Assembly: GCF_012222825.1 (NCBI RefSeq)
Contig: NZ_CP038017.1
Location: 1,426,001 to 1,490,000, forward strand
Direction of reading: 5' to 3'
Source: Allofrancisella frigidaquae
Lineage (GTDB): Bacteria > Pseudomonadota > Gammaproteobacteria > Francisellales > Francisellaceae
DNA length: 64,000 bases
Shown here: one piece after another, positions 27,137 through 36,233 of the stretch
Position numbering within the stretch: the first letter of the stretch is position 1
Layout of the letters: every line of letters begins with the position of its first letter
Position numbers and translations under genes: made by a program
The notes under the pieces: model-generated
The model's database searches: none
What the model was told of the DNA's origin: nothing
What the model saw: only the letters and a program-made list of their open reading frames with translations

Positions 27137-27841
27137 TTATTCTTCTGTCTCAACCTCTTCAGAATTTTGTTGCTTTTTGTACTCATAGTAGTCTTTCATA
27201 GTTAAACCTTTAGCTCTAAACTCAGCTTTTTCTGCTATTTCATCTAGTCTTCTCTTAGAATACTCAACATGTTCTAGAGCATAATCTTCAACTGGTTGAC
27301 CCTGTAAATTAAATCTCTGCTTAAGCTCAAAAACAGCTCTATGATAACGAGTATCACCCACATAACGACGCAAAACATTACGTAAAACTAGTTTATCTAC
27401 AGGTGTGAAATGCTCGTTTTGATATATTATTTCTATCTCTTCACTTATACCTATTTTGAGTGGTTTTTTGCTTATTGGGTCAAAACATTTAGGGAAACGA
27501 ACACACAACCATTTAAATAATTTAGCTTCTTCTTTTTGTCTTTCTTTTTCAATATCTACAGTAATAACTAGCTCTTCACTATCTTCAACTATAGGGTTTT
27601 GCAGCTCATCAACTATTTTATTATTTATTCTATGACCATATTGTGGAATACGTATAAAAGAAGTATCTCTATCTTCTACTTTTTTAGCAGGAGCCTTCGT
27701 AGGGGGGATAGTTTTATTTTTAGAGATATTTTTGTCTCTAGCTTGTTTCATTCTAGATGTTTTTTCCTCTATCTTAGAGGATGCACCAATCAAAGACTGT
27801 AACAATGAAAAATCGTTTAGTTTATTTCTACCTTCAGACAT
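27137..27841 (-). CDS. proQ: ProQ/FinO-domain RNA-binding protein
   Basis: A 234-residue protein with a central ProQ/FinO domain (about 95-200). The signature elements are LFKWLCVRFPKCFD, KPLKIGISEEI, VLRNVLRRYVGDTRYHRA and RFNLQGQPVEDYALEHVEYSKRRLDE. Such proteins bind structured small RNAs and 3' ends of mRNAs as chaperones. The N-terminal 90 residues are charged and disordered-looking; there is no C-terminal Tudor-like domain as in E. coli ProQ, so the architecture is FinO-domain plus extension. It lies upstream of the lipoprotein gene and next to tRNA-Met. Confidence 0.88.
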   Translation of the reverse strand: MSEGRNKLNDFSLLQSLIGASSKIEEKTSRMKQARDKNISKNKTIPPTKAPAKKVEDRDTSFIRIPQYGHRINNKIVDELQNPIVEDSEELVITVDIEKERQKEEAKLFKWLCVRFPKCFDPISKKPLKIGISEEIEIIYQNEHFTPVDKLVLRNVLRRYVGDTRYHRAVFELKQRFNLQGQPVEDYALEHVEYSKRRLDEIAEKAEFRAKGLTMKDYYEYKKQQNSEEVETEE

Positions 27842-28014
27842 CTTATTTATTTTCTAATTTGTAGAGTTCTACTCTTTTATATACTTATGCTATATCCTAC
27901 TACAAAATCATATCTTTTAGCAAGCAATAAAGCTTTGTGGAGATTTTTTTTGTCATGAAAAGCAATTATCATTGACAAAAACCATAATTTCACTATAATA
28001 TTCTACATCTTTGT

Positions 28015-28091
28015 GGCTATGTAGCTCAGTTGGTTAGAGCACAGCATTCATAATGCTGGGGTCACTGGTTCAAGTCCAGTCATAGCTACCA
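28015..28091 (+). tRNA. tRNA-Met(CAT), elongator type
   Basis: A 77-base tRNA with CCA encoded. The D arm TAGCTCAGTTGGTTAGAGC, anticodon stem CAGCA/TGCTG with loop TTCATAA (anticodon CAT), and T arm with GGTTCAAGTCC are clear. It resembles E. coli elongator tRNA-Met (GGCTA... start), not the initiator. The first acceptor pair is G1-U72, a wobble. A tRNA-Ile2 with modified C34 also has CAT, but body sequence favours Met. Confidence 0.95.
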
Positions 28092-28119
28092 CTTATTTAT
28101 CCATTTAAACTCAATGCTT

Positions 28120-28437
28120 TTAAGTGTAATAATCAAATAAACCTGTAGACAAATTAAGTCCCCATTTTCTAAAAAGGATAGCTTTAGATGAATTTGTTCT
28201 ATAACCAACTGCTAATACTATATCCAGGTTATATATCTCGATATTCCTTTTACAGTTCTAGAATCCATCATTTTGAATTTGTGCAATTTTTGCACATGTT
28301 GAGTTTTTGTCCACATCATTATCTAAATATATATTTCTTATATGCTTAGTAACTAGACTTCTTTCAATTTCAAAAATACTAGCAATATCTTTTTAACTAG
28401 CCTATATAGTTTCACTCTCAAAGTTAGTTTTTAACAC
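28120..28437 (-). pseudogene. RhuM-family (virulence/DNA-binding) pseudogene
   Basis: Reading from a GTG at 28437 in a single frame gives KDIASIFEIERSLVTKHIRN, NSTCAKIAQIQNDGF and IEIYNLDIVLAVGYRTNSSK, then AILFRKWG, a clear match to RhuM-family proteins. Three in-frame stops break it: TAG at 28402-28404, TAA at 28393-28395 and TAG at 28258-28260. It also ends early, at about one third of normal length. RhuM genes are common cargo of prophages and islands; here it lies right after tRNA-Met. Confidence 0.85.
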
Positions 28438-28683
28438 AAATATAATTTAGACGCTTTATAGAAACCGTATAAATTATATTGCTATTAAGCTCCATATTAG
28501 TTTTAGTTTCTATAGTTTGTTTATGCTCAGGGTAAATCTAGGAAAATCTTTTCTCTTCAGCTAAGTATAACTCTCTTAATATCACCTAACTTTTACAAAC
28601 CTTAGTTTATTTTCATATCTGTAAATTTCAAACTCAGTGACAAACCTTCTTGTTTTAAACCTATTTATTATCTTTTTAATCAT
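28424..28683 (-). pseudogene. Broken small gene of unknown function in the tRNA-Met island
   Basis: An ATG at 28683 with AGAGGAG just upstream begins MIKKIINRFKTRRFVTEFEI and stops at 28582 after 33 codons. A frame change near there continues ILRELYLAEEKRFS, a stop, then IYPEHKQTIETKTNMELNS to 28424. The good ribosome-binding site and continuous coding character argue for a decayed gene. I do not recognise the family. Confidence 0.5.
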
Positions 28684-29040
28684 GTGGCTCCTCTTAACCT
28701 ACAAGTTCATAAACTATATGCTTTTTTACTCTAACCAGTGTTCTCAATATAATGGCCTGTCACTAACTTGCTATACCCTAGTACCTTAGGGCTGGTATTA
28801 CTATAGCTGTAGTACAAGCCTAATAAGCTTATCAAAACTTATAACTTATATTAACGTTAAATAATATAGGAAAAAAATAGTATATCTATATTCTTTTTTG
28901 ATAGCTACTGGTTAAATTAAACAAGCTACAAAATGATTATAATCTTAAAAGGTGTACAAATAAGCCAAAGCAATGTGTCTAATGGTAATAAGGTGGAAAG
29001 AACCGACATTCTTTTAGGGCCTTGCTAAAGTATAATTTCA
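28684..29040. other. Non-coding decayed stretch between island remnants and the SPFH gene 3' end
   Basis: No readable gene. It has short inverted repeats (CCCTA/TAGGG near 28776-28792; AAAGAA/TTCTTT at 28997-29014, which could be a weak terminator for the SPFH gene on the minus strand). The composition and lack of frames suggest erosion after loss of mobile DNA. Confidence 0.4.
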
Positions 29041-29162
29041 CTACATATCCTTAGCAGCAGATAAAGCACTTATCATTTCAGAAGTTAAATTATTAAAGCC
29101 TCTTGGAGAATTAGGAGTAAATATCACATTCGATTTACCTGATTTTGTCATATTTTCTAAAG

Positions 29163-29170
29163 TATCTAAA
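29163..29170 (+). repeat. Left 8-base target-site duplication (TATCTAAA)
   Basis: TATCTAAA directly before the left end of the IS256-family element, identical to 30511-30518 after its right end. Eight bases is the normal duplication for IS256 elements. Confidence 0.95.
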
Positions 29171-30510
29171 GGGACTTTCCAAATAAATGTGTAAATTCTT
29201 AATTAACCTGCTAGATTATTTCTAGCGAAATATTAAGGATAGAAACAATGTCTAAGAATAAGAAGTCAGAAGATATTTACACAGCTATTGCAGATCAAAT
29301 AATAGATTCAGGTGTTGATATTAATCAAATGTTTGAGAAAGATGGTTTGCTAAAGCAACTAACAAAACGATTATTAGAAAAAGCACTAGATGCAGAAATG
29401 AATAGTCATCTTGGTTATTCAAAACACCAAAGGACTAATTCATCAAATGCTAGGAATGGCTATAGTAACAAGACATTAGCTACAGACACAGGTAATTTGG
29501 AAATATCAGTTCCACGAGATAGAGATAGTGACTTTGAACCTCAAATAGTTCCCAAAAGAGTCACCAAGATAAACGGCTTAGACCAAAAAATTATATCTTT
29601 GTATGCTAAAGGTATGAGTACTACAGATATCCAACAACAGTTATTTGAGTTATATGATACAAAGATAAGTACAAGCTTTATAAGTGATGTTACAGAAGCT
29701 ATTATTGATGATGTTAAAGCATGGCAAAATAGACCTTTAGAGTCAGTTTATCCAATAGTGTTTTTTGACTGTATAGTCGTTAAAGTTAGAGAAGACAAGC
29801 ATATTATTAATAAAGCTGTGTATGTGGCTCTTGGCATATCGTTAACTGGTCATAAGGATGTATTAGGTCTTTGGATCAGTCAAAATGAAGGTGCTAAATA
29901 TTGGCTTAGTGTTTTTACTGAATTAAAGAATAGAGGCTTACAGGATATATTTATAGCATGTACTGATAATTTAAAAGGCATGTCTGATGCTATACAAGCT
30001 ATATACCCTGAGACAAAGCATCAGCTTTGTATCGTTCATCAAATTCGTAATAGTCTTAAGTATGTGCCATATAAAGACAAGAAAGAGGTAGCTAGAGAGT
30101 TAAAGAAAATATATGATGCTGATACCATTGCAATAGCTCAATCTGAGCTTGATAACTTTGCAAATAAATATGATACTAAATATCCTTTAATTTCAAAGTC
30201 ATGGATAAATAATTGGGATAATTTAACTGTATTCTTGCAATATCCTCCAAAAATTCGTAAAGTTATTTACACTACTAATGCGATTGAATCGCTTAATAGC
30301 CAGTTTAGGAAAGTCATTAAGAATAAAAAGCTATTTCCTAAAGATGACTCTGTTTTCAAATCTTTGTACTTGGCTATAGATTATTTGACTAAAAAATGGT
30401 CTATGCCTGTTAAATATTGGAATGAGGCTATGCCTTATTTCGCTATCGAGTTTGAGCATAGAATTCAGAGATTCATGTAAGTGAATTTACACAGTTAAGT
30501 GGAAAGGCTC
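29171..30510 (+). mobile_element. Complete IS256-family insertion sequence, 1340 bp
   Basis: Bounded by imperfect inverted repeats: left GGGACTTTCCAAATAAATGT, right (reverse complement) GAGCCTTTCCACTTAACTGT, both followed by GTAAATTC. The inner TGTGTAAA is characteristic of IS256 ends. It is flanked by TATCTAAA on both sides and encodes one intact transposase. Identical flanks and an intact gene suggest a recent insertion, into an SPFH gene. Confidence 0.95.
29248..30480 (+). CDS. IS256-family (mutator-type) transposase
   Basis: A 410-residue DDE transposase, full length for the family. The catalytic triad is probably Asp174 (FFDCIVVKV), Asp240 (ACTDNLKGM) and Glu347 (NAIESLNSQFRK), each in the expected conserved context. 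The N-terminal region has LLEKALDAEMNSHLGY and the RNGYS segment of mutator transposases. No frameshift or stop, so probably active. AAGGAT precedes the ATG. Confidence 0.97.
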   Translation: MSKNKKSEDIYTAIADQIIDSGVDINQMFEKDGLLKQLTKRLLEKALDAEMNSHLGYSKHQRTNSSNARNGYSNKTLATDTGNLEISVPRDRDSDFEPQIVPKRVTKINGLDQKIISLYAKGMSTTDIQQQLFELYDTKISTSFISDVTEAIIDDVKAWQNRPLESVYPIVFFDCIVVKVREDKHIINKAVYVALGISLTGHKDVLGLWISQNEGAKYWLSVFTELKNRGLQDIFIACTDNLKGMSDAIQAIYPETKHQLCIVHQIRNSLKYVPYKDKKEVARELKKIYDADTIAIAQSELDNFANKYDTKYPLISKSWINNWDNLTVFLQYPPKIRKVIYTTNAIESLNSQFRKVIKNKKLFPKDDSVFKSLYLAIDYLTKKWSMPVKYWNEAMPYFAIEFEHRIQRFM

Positions 30511-30518
30511 TATCTAAA
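30511..30518 (+). repeat. Right 8-base target-site duplication (TATCTAAA)
   Basis: Second copy of TATCTAAA, directly after the right end of the IS256-family element. On the minus strand it encodes the junction of the SPFH protein's YLD residues. Confidence 0.95.
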
Positions 30519-31300
30519 TATTGGTACATCATCACAAGTGAAGATATATACTCAGAAGATATACTACCGTCAGTACCTTCCTTAACATCTTCTATAGAAA
30601 CTCTTAAGCCTCTAGCTATTGCTTTACGTTGCTCAGCAATACCTTCACCAAGTAGCTTCATCGATTCTTTTTGACCTTCAGCTTCTTTTATTTTTATAAG
30701 CTTTTCGGCTTCTGCTTTTGCTTTTGTAGCTTCAAGTTGCCTTTGGGCGGCATTAATCTCATTCATAGAGCGTTTTACGTTTTCTTCTGGATTTATATCA
30801 ACAACTAAAGATTTAATTATTGTATAACCATAAGTACTCATTTCCTCAGAAAGCTCTTTTTTGATATCTAAAGCTATAGCATCTTTATTCTCAAAAGACT
30901 CATCTAAACTCATACGTGGTAAAGATGACCTAATCACGTCAAAGACATACGACTCCATTTGCGCTCTAGCATTTGTAAGCTTATAAAATGCGTCTACAGC
31001 TCGAGATTCTTCCACTAAAAATTGTACCGAAACTTTCATATGTACAAATACATTATCCCTTGTTTTAGTCTCAGCTATTATATCTAACTGTTGCACTCTT
31101 AAGCTAACCCTACCAGCTACCATTTCTATAAATGGAATTCTAAAATTAAGGCCTGCCTTTTGAATCCTTACAAATTTCCCAAATCTCTCTATAATATTTA
31201 CAGATTGTGTTGCTACAAGACTTATCGAAAAACCTAGCAATACAACAACAAGTAATAATAAAAATACTAACCAAACCATAAACATCTTTTTATCTCCTTT

Positions 31301-31705
31301 TTAGTCTAAAGCTGATAATATCACAATATCTTTACTAATTATTGGATTATCCTCACCAAATAGCTTAAAACATTCAAAATGTAGAACTATCTTTTGTGGA
31401 ACCTTTTTAAAGCTATCTTGTAACCTAAATTTAAAGTTATCTGTAGACCCATATTCTGAGTTTTTCATATCCACACTTTTATGGACAAAACTAACAGCTC
31501 TTATATAATCATAATCAGGGGATACCAAAAACCATCTATATCCATCTGTTGAATCTACTGGCAAACTAATATTTATTATTTTTTGTTTATCTTCAAGAAC
31601 TATTGGTTTTGTATACACTTTATCAACAGCTTCTTGAGTCATCTTAGCTACAGCTGTATTTACCAATATTAGTGTAATCAAAAATACATAAAAATACCTA
31701 AACAT
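31301..31705 (-). CDS. Secreted small protein, possibly a chagasin-like (I42) protease inhibitor
   Basis: A 134-residue protein with a signal peptide (MFRYFYVFLITLILVNTAVA). The mature part has LPVDSTDGYRWFL, EYGSTDNFKFR and HFECFKLFGE at the spacing of the three inhibitory loops of chagasin-type cysteine protease inhibitors (GYxW, GxxxxxF, and a C-terminal aromatic loop). The match is partial: the usual RPW is not present. It lies 15 bases before the SPFH gene and is probably co-transcribed with it. Confidence 0.6.
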   Translation of the reverse strand: MFRYFYVFLITLILVNTAVAKMTQEAVDKVYTKPIVLEDKQKIINISLPVDSTDGYRWFLVSPDYDYIRAVSFVHKSVDMKNSEYGSTDNFKFRLQDSFKKVPQKIVLHFECFKLFGEDNPIISKDIVILSALD

Positions 31706-31786
31706 ATTTAAAATACAAACTTATCATCGAGATAAATTTATTATACAATTATAGCTGTTGCAAATATACACAATAAGCTAAATATC

Positions 31787-32515
31787 ATGGCATTAGAAAA
31801 ATTTGATCTAGAACTAGTATCATTCAAAGATATTACTAATAATGTAAGACATTTTGTTTTTAAAAGAACAGATGGAAAACCACTTAATTTTATAGCTGGA
31901 CAATTTATCACTTTTCTTTTAAAAGATGACAAGGGTAACCTAAAGCGTAGAAGTTATAGTTTAGGATCACTACCTTCTGACAATATGCTTCTAGAAATAG
32001 GGATAACTCATGTCAAAGGTGGTACAGCTTCAGAGTTTTTTTTCAATATGAAAATTGGTGATACTGCTGCTGCTATGGGACCTGCGGGAAGGCTTGTCCT
32101 AAAGGATGAAGAGGTTAGAAAACTAATACTTGTAGGTACTGGTACTGGTATTGTTCCTTATAGATCAATGTTCCCAGAGTTACTAGAGCGAGCTGAAACT
32201 ACTGAAATACACATATTATTAGGTGTGCAATATCGCAAAGATGCTCTATACCAAAATGATTTTATAGAATTCGCAAAAAAGCACAATAACATAAATTTTA
32301 CACTTTGCCTAAGTAGAGAAACAGAGGATTTAAAAGACTATGAAGTTTCTGGTTACGTTCAACAGCAATTTGAAAAAATTGACTTAGATCCAGAAAAAGA
32401 TGTCATCTATGTTTGTGGTAACCCAAACATGATTGATCAATCTTACGAAATACTTACAAATGTTGGATTTGAAGCTAAAAGTGTACGCCGAGAGAAATAT
32501 ATTTCCTCCAATTAA
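31787..32515 (+). CDS. fpr: Ferredoxin/flavodoxin--NADP+ reductase
   Basis: A 242-residue FAD enzyme moving electrons between NADPH and ferredoxin or flavodoxin. RRSYSLGS is the FAD-binding RxYS motif, GTGTGIVPYRSMF the NADP-binding glycine loop and VYVCGNPNMID the C-terminal NADP motif. Length and lack of a transit peptide match bacterial Fpr. It is transcribed alone, with the rpmE promoter beginning at its stop codon. Confidence 0.9.
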   Translation: MALEKFDLELVSFKDITNNVRHFVFKRTDGKPLNFIAGQFITFLLKDDKGNLKRRSYSLGSLPSDNMLLEIGITHVKGGTASEFFFNMKIGDTAAAMGPAGRLVLKDEEVRKLILVGTGTGIVPYRSMFPELLERAETTEIHILLGVQYRKDALYQNDFIEFAKKHNNINFTLCLSRETEDLKDYEVSGYVQQQFEKIDLDPEKDVIYVCGNPNMIDQSYEILTNVGFEAKSVRREKYISSN

Positions 32516-32517
32516 GC

Positions 32518-32546
32518 TTGATACTATTAATAATTTAAGCTAAAAT
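32518..32546 (+). promoter_or_regulatory. Sigma-70-type promoter for rpmE
   Basis: TTGATA at 32518-32523 and TAAAAT at 32541-32546, separated by exactly 17 bases. The predicted start near 32553 gives an rpmE leader of about 87 bases. Confidence 0.7.
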
Positions 32547-32580
32547 CTTTGTGCTATTCTACTTTTATTAGGATATGGTG

Positions 32581-32600
32581 CTTAGATGAGATAGTCTAAG
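32581..32600 (+). promoter_or_regulatory. Leader hairpin upstream of rpmE
   Basis: CTTAGA at 32581-32586 pairs with TCTAAG at 32595-32600 around an 8-base loop, in the rpmE 5' leader. Ribosomal protein leaders often bind their own product; autoregulation by L31 is known in E. coli, but this structure as its target is only a guess. Confidence 0.35.
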
Positions 32601-32639
32601 TGGCGATGTCAAAGTTTACAAAAATAAGGAAAATAAATA

Positions 32640-32855
32640 ATGAAACAAGAAATTCATCCTAAATATACAGAAGTTAAAGTAACTTGTAGTTGCGGTAACA
32701 GCTTCACAACTAGATCAACTATATCTAAAGAAGCTATGAATATAGATATTTGTTCTGAGTGTCACCCATTCTATACGGGTAAGCAAAGAGTTGTGGATAC
32801 AGCAGGACGTGTTGACAGATTCAACAAAAGATTTGGTGCTCTTAAAAAAGTATAA
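32640..32855 (+). CDS. rpmE: 50S ribosomal protein L31 (zinc-binding form)
   Basis: A 71-residue L31 that bridges the 50S and 30S subunits. Cysteines 16, 18, 38 and 41 (TCSCG and ICSECH) form the zinc site, so this is the C+ form replaced by a zinc-free paralogue in some bacteria under zinc shortage. It is a single-gene unit with its own promoter and terminator. Confidence 0.97.
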   Translation: MKQEIHPKYTEVKVTCSCGNSFTTRSTISKEAMNIDICSECHPFYTGKQRVVDTAGRVDRFNKRFGALKKV

Positions 32856-32892
32856 TATATACATACTATCTAACAAATTCTATTAAACAATT

Positions 32893-32921
32893 TAAACCGG
32901 CTTTCGCTGGTTTTTTTTATT
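32893..32921 (+). terminator. Rho-independent terminator after rpmE
   Basis: AACCGGC pairs with GCTGGTT (one G-U pair) around a TTTC loop, then a run of eight T. It begins about 40 bases after the rpmE stop. Confidence 0.85.
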
Positions 32922-33068
32922 TATCAGCAACAATCTCCCACACTCTTACAGACTTATAATGGTACTATTGAAAGTTGAAATTAGGCAAAAACATTTGAAA
33001 AAGCACAGTTTACATATAGTAAATGAGCATTTTGAGAATATTTTTAACGCAATTAGCATAGTATAATT

Positions 33069-34565
33069 TTAGTTTGCAACAGTTCCATAATACCTACTTA
33101 TGTACTCATCTAAATGAATTGTATCATTATCTCTTAAACTCTTTTCTGCCTCTATTGACTGCTTAACTTGATCAAGCAATGTTTCTCTTTCTTTTTGCGT
33201 TAAAGTGACCTTTCTAAAGTCATCTGAAGCTTGCTTAGAGATTTCTAGCACCAAGTTTTTATATCCAAATTCTTTTGCCAACTCCACAACTTTTGCTGAA
33301 GGAGTTTTGGAAGCATCTAAAATTTTTTGTTTCTCAAGTAGTACCGCATCTAGATACTCTTGCCCCATTTGCTTAGCTACAATCTCAATTTTGCCAAATA
33401 AAGCTAAGCCATATTCTTTTAATAGAACTTTTTCACCAACAGGGTCAACTAGTTCTAAATTAGGCTTACGCCCTTGTATAGCAACATTAGTGAGATTTTG
33501 TTTACCTAAACTGATCTGCCTTTGAGAATAGCCTTTAAAATCTTGCATTAAACAGGTCATTAGCATTGCCTCTACAAACAGTGATGTGTTTTTACTAATC
33601 CCATTTTTATCAAAAGGATCAACATCAAGCACCCTAACCTCAATATACTCTACTCCTCTATTAGATAAAGCAAAAGCAGGCCTTTCACATCTTTTTGTTA
33701 TTTGCTTAGGTCGTATAGGGCTGTAATACTCATTTTCTATCTGCAAAATACTCTCGTTAAGTTGTATTCTCTCACCCTTTTCATTGTACAGCCCAATTTC
33801 TTTATATTGTTTAAATTCTTGAGCTGTTGCATTTAACATATCTTTGACATAAGCTTTAACATTGTCATACGAAATATTAAGATCTTTTTGAGCAGGGCTG
33901 GTGTAACCAAGATCGCTCATCCTAAGACTAGTTGAAAACTCTCCAACATAAAATTCCTCATCCAGATCTACCAAATACTCTGTTTTTTTCCTGACAGAAG
34001 TTTTTGCACAAATAGGGCTTGCTCCAAATAGATATGGCAATAACCACATATATTCAAAATAATTATTTATAACCCCGAAATAAACATCTGAATTTGATAT
34101 CCCAAGCTCAATTGCCTTTTTTAGAATCAAACTTTTATCAAATGAAAAATTATAATGGATCCCAGCTATAATCTGCATAATCTTACCATAACGAGCAGTT
34201 AACCCTTTACGGTACACTTGTTTCATCCTACCAGAATTTGAGTCACCAAAATCAGCTTCTTTTATTTGTGCTTCTGTTGCTGATAATGGCATACTAGTAT
34301 TTAAAATAAACTCTTCCTTAGACATACTTTGCAAAGTAAAAGCGCTCAAGGTAGTAAGCTCATGCAATGTTATATCTATATTTTTGTGTGGTTTTGTTAT
34401 TATTTCTAGAAGGTTTTCTGAAAAATCCACCGTGATACTACTATTAGTAAGCTTATGACCCAAAGATTGCGGGTGTCCAGAACAAGCTAAGCTACCATCA
34501 CTATAAATACGTAAAGTCTCCCTCTCAATACCTCTAAGGTTCATTACATTTTTAAGATCGTACAT
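33069..34565 (-). CDS. gshA: Glutamate--cysteine ligase
   Basis: A 498-residue ATP-dependent ligase making gamma-glutamylcysteine, the first step of glutathione synthesis, of the gammaproteobacterial type. MNLRGIERETLRI at the start, ITVDFSENLLEIIT, GIHYNFSF and RGVEYIEVRVLDVDPF are the substrate and metal-binding segments of the family. In Francisella glutathione is a cysteine source inside host cells; that link is from general knowledge. It lies 49 bases downstream of murJ. Confidence 0.93.
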   Translation of the reverse strand: MYDLKNVMNLRGIERETLRIYSDGSLACSGHPQSLGHKLTNSSITVDFSENLLEIITKPHKNIDITLHELTTLSAFTLQSMSKEEFILNTSMPLSATEAQIKEADFGDSNSGRMKQVYRKGLTARYGKIMQIIAGIHYNFSFDKSLILKKAIELGISNSDVYFGVINNYFEYMWLLPYLFGASPICAKTSVRKKTEYLVDLDEEFYVGEFSTSLRMSDLGYTSPAQKDLNISYDNVKAYVKDMLNATAQEFKQYKEIGLYNEKGERIQLNESILQIENEYYSPIRPKQITKRCERPAFALSNRGVEYIEVRVLDVDPFDKNGISKNTSLFVEAMLMTCLMQDFKGYSQRQISLGKQNLTNVAIQGRKPNLELVDPVGEKVLLKEYGLALFGKIEIVAKQMGQEYLDAVLLEKQKILDASKTPSAKVVELAKEFGYKNLVLEISKQASDDFRKVTLTQKERETLLDQVKQSIEAEKSLRDNDTIHLDEYISRYYGTVAN

Positions 34566-34614
34566 GTTAGTCCTAAATAGTTAAAATCAGCCAAACCAAA
34601 CATTCTTAGGTAGG

Positions 34615-36165
34615 CTAATTATCTAATACTAGCATTTTTTTTAAGCGTAAAACAAATATTACGCTTACATACACCAAAACGCCAAATAATATAATCATTA
34701 ATATATTCTTGAGTCTACCAAACATTGTTAAACTAATCCAATAATCATCAGTCAAATTAAATAACTTTAATGTCATTACCATACAAACACAGGCTACAGC
34801 TATCTTTAGCAAATATTTAAATGGCAAGAAAACATCAACAAATAGCTTAAAATTGAATCTAATAAGTATCAATATTTGGATAACCATATTTATTAAAGCT
34901 GTTATTGAGCTAACAACAGCTAAATACACAAAAGCGTATTTGTCATGACTGTACAGGCGTATTATGTAAGTATCAAGCGCAACCCCACAAATCAAAATAA
35001 ATAGACTAATCCAAAAAACAATATTTGCTTTGTTTTGAACATACAAAGCAGAAACTATGACGCGGATAAAAACAAAACAAAACAATGAAAGTAAATACCC
35101 AAGCATTGCTAAATATGTGAAATTCACATCGTTTAAACTAAACTTACCATAATAAAATAATGTTATAACTATAGGTTTAGCTAATATTGATAGCCCAATA
35201 ATAGCTGGTATTACCATCAGAAACATAACTTTTATTACTAAAGCTAGATTTTTATAAAATAGTGCATTATCTTTCTTAGATTTAACTAAATATGGAATCA
35301 TAGCCATAGCTATAGCTGTACCAAATATACCATATAAAAACTGGTTAACTCTATCAGCGTAATACAGCCATGCTAAACTTCCTGATAATAAAAATGAAGC
35401 AAAAAAAGTTTCTATAAGTGAGCTAATTTGTAAAACTGCTGCCCCTAGAAAAGCCATAGGTAGCTTTTTGAAGAAAAGCTTTGCTTTTATATTTTTCACA
35501 AAAAGTATCGTCTTAGTTATATTTATCCTACCTAAGAGCATAGATAATGAAAATACCGCTATTATTAACTGACATAATCCTGCTAGTAAAACACTATAAG
35601 CCACAATATAAATAGGTACACTAAACTTTGGAGATATTATTATCCCACCTATCATTACTAAGTTTAAAAATATTGGAAAAGATGAAGAAATTATATATTT
35701 ACTATAACTATTAAGGATTGCAGCTACTAATCCAACAGTACAATTTAATAAAACGTACGGTAGCATTATGATAAACATCGTCCATACTAGCTGTAACATC
35801 TCATTATTAGAAATAAGTCCATAAGCGTATATATCAACCCATACTCTACTAAAACCTAAACCTACTATGATTAAAAACATCAGCATTATAGCGATTAAAT
35901 ACAATATTGTTGCTATAAATTCTTTTTGCTCATCTGAGATTTTTCCATCAATATATGGATTAATAATTTGAGTAAAAGTGCCTGAGGATGTAACTTTACG
36001 CATAAATTCTGGTATTCTAAATGCCACCAAAAATGCCTGTAACGCTCCACTACTTCCAAAAAACGTTGCCAATAACAAATCCCGCACAAAGCCTAGTACT
36101 TTTGATACAAGCAATAAACCAGAAATAATTAAACTATTGGAAAAAAACTTTTTCACAGAATACAA
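34615..36165 (-). CDS. murJ: Lipid II flippase MurJ
   Basis: A 516-residue inner-membrane protein with 14 predicted helices that flips lipid II for peptidoglycan synthesis. KVLGFVRDLLLATFFGSS near the N-terminus carries the essential Arg of the MurJ cavity, and AFLVAFRIPEFMRK follows. The first possible start is TTG at 36165; a GTG at 36156 gives MKKFFSNSLI, closer to other MurJ proteins. Neither has a good ribosome-binding site, so the start is uncertain by three codons. Confidence 0.92.
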   Translation of the reverse strand: MYSVKKFFSNSLIISGLLLVSKVLGFVRDLLLATFFGSSGALQAFLVAFRIPEFMRKVTSSGTFTQIINPYIDGKISDEQKEFIATILYLIAIMLMFLIIVGLGFSRVWVDIYAYGLISNNEMLQLVWTMFIIMLPYVLLNCTVGLVAAILNSYSKYIISSSFPIFLNLVMIGGIIISPKFSVPIYIVAYSVLLAGLCQLIIAVFSLSMLLGRINITKTILFVKNIKAKLFFKKLPMAFLGAAVLQISSLIETFFASFLLSGSLAWLYYADRVNQFLYGIFGTAIAMAMIPYLVKSKKDNALFYKNLALVIKVMFLMVIPAIIGLSILAKPIVITLFYYGKFSLNDVNFTYLAMLGYLLSLFCFVFIRVIVSALYVQNKANIVFWISLFILICGVALDTYIIRLYSHDKYAFVYLAVVSSITALINMVIQILILIRFNFKLFVDVFLPFKYLLKIAVACVCMVMTLKLFNLTDDYWISLTMFGRLKNILMIILFGVLVYVSVIFVLRLKKMLVLDN

Positions 36166-36233
36166 ACATTAATAAAATCCATATTTACCAATTATAACCA
36201 TAGGCAAGCCAAAATAGGAATCAAGAATAAAAA

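Larger units (their letters stand above)
29041..31285 (-). pseudogene. SPFH/stomatin-family membrane protein gene interrupted by an IS256 element
   Basis: The gene begins at 31285 (MFMVWLVFLLLLVVVLLGF, membrane anchor), runs through an SPFH domain (ATQSVNIIERFGKFVRIQ ... VDINPEENVKRSMNEINAAQRQLEA) and a coiled-coil, and is cut at 30511. The missing end lies beyond the insertion at 29041-29162: TLENMTKSGKSNVIFTPNSP, then RGFNNLTSEMIS. Removing the element and one copy of the 8-base duplication restores one frame of 298 residues. The surviving frame (30473-31285, 270 residues) keeps 258 native residues plus 12 encoded by the IS, losing the conserved tail. Stomatin/QmcA-like proteins form oligomeric membrane scaffolds; the truncated product may or may not work. 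Confidence 0.93.

Noticed and set aside
28120-28437. Stop-codon readthrough or recoding in the RhuM-like gene, because the frame is kept across three stops
   Set aside because: Two different stop codons (TAG and TAA) occur, the gene is also truncated, and other genes here use both normally; decay is simpler.
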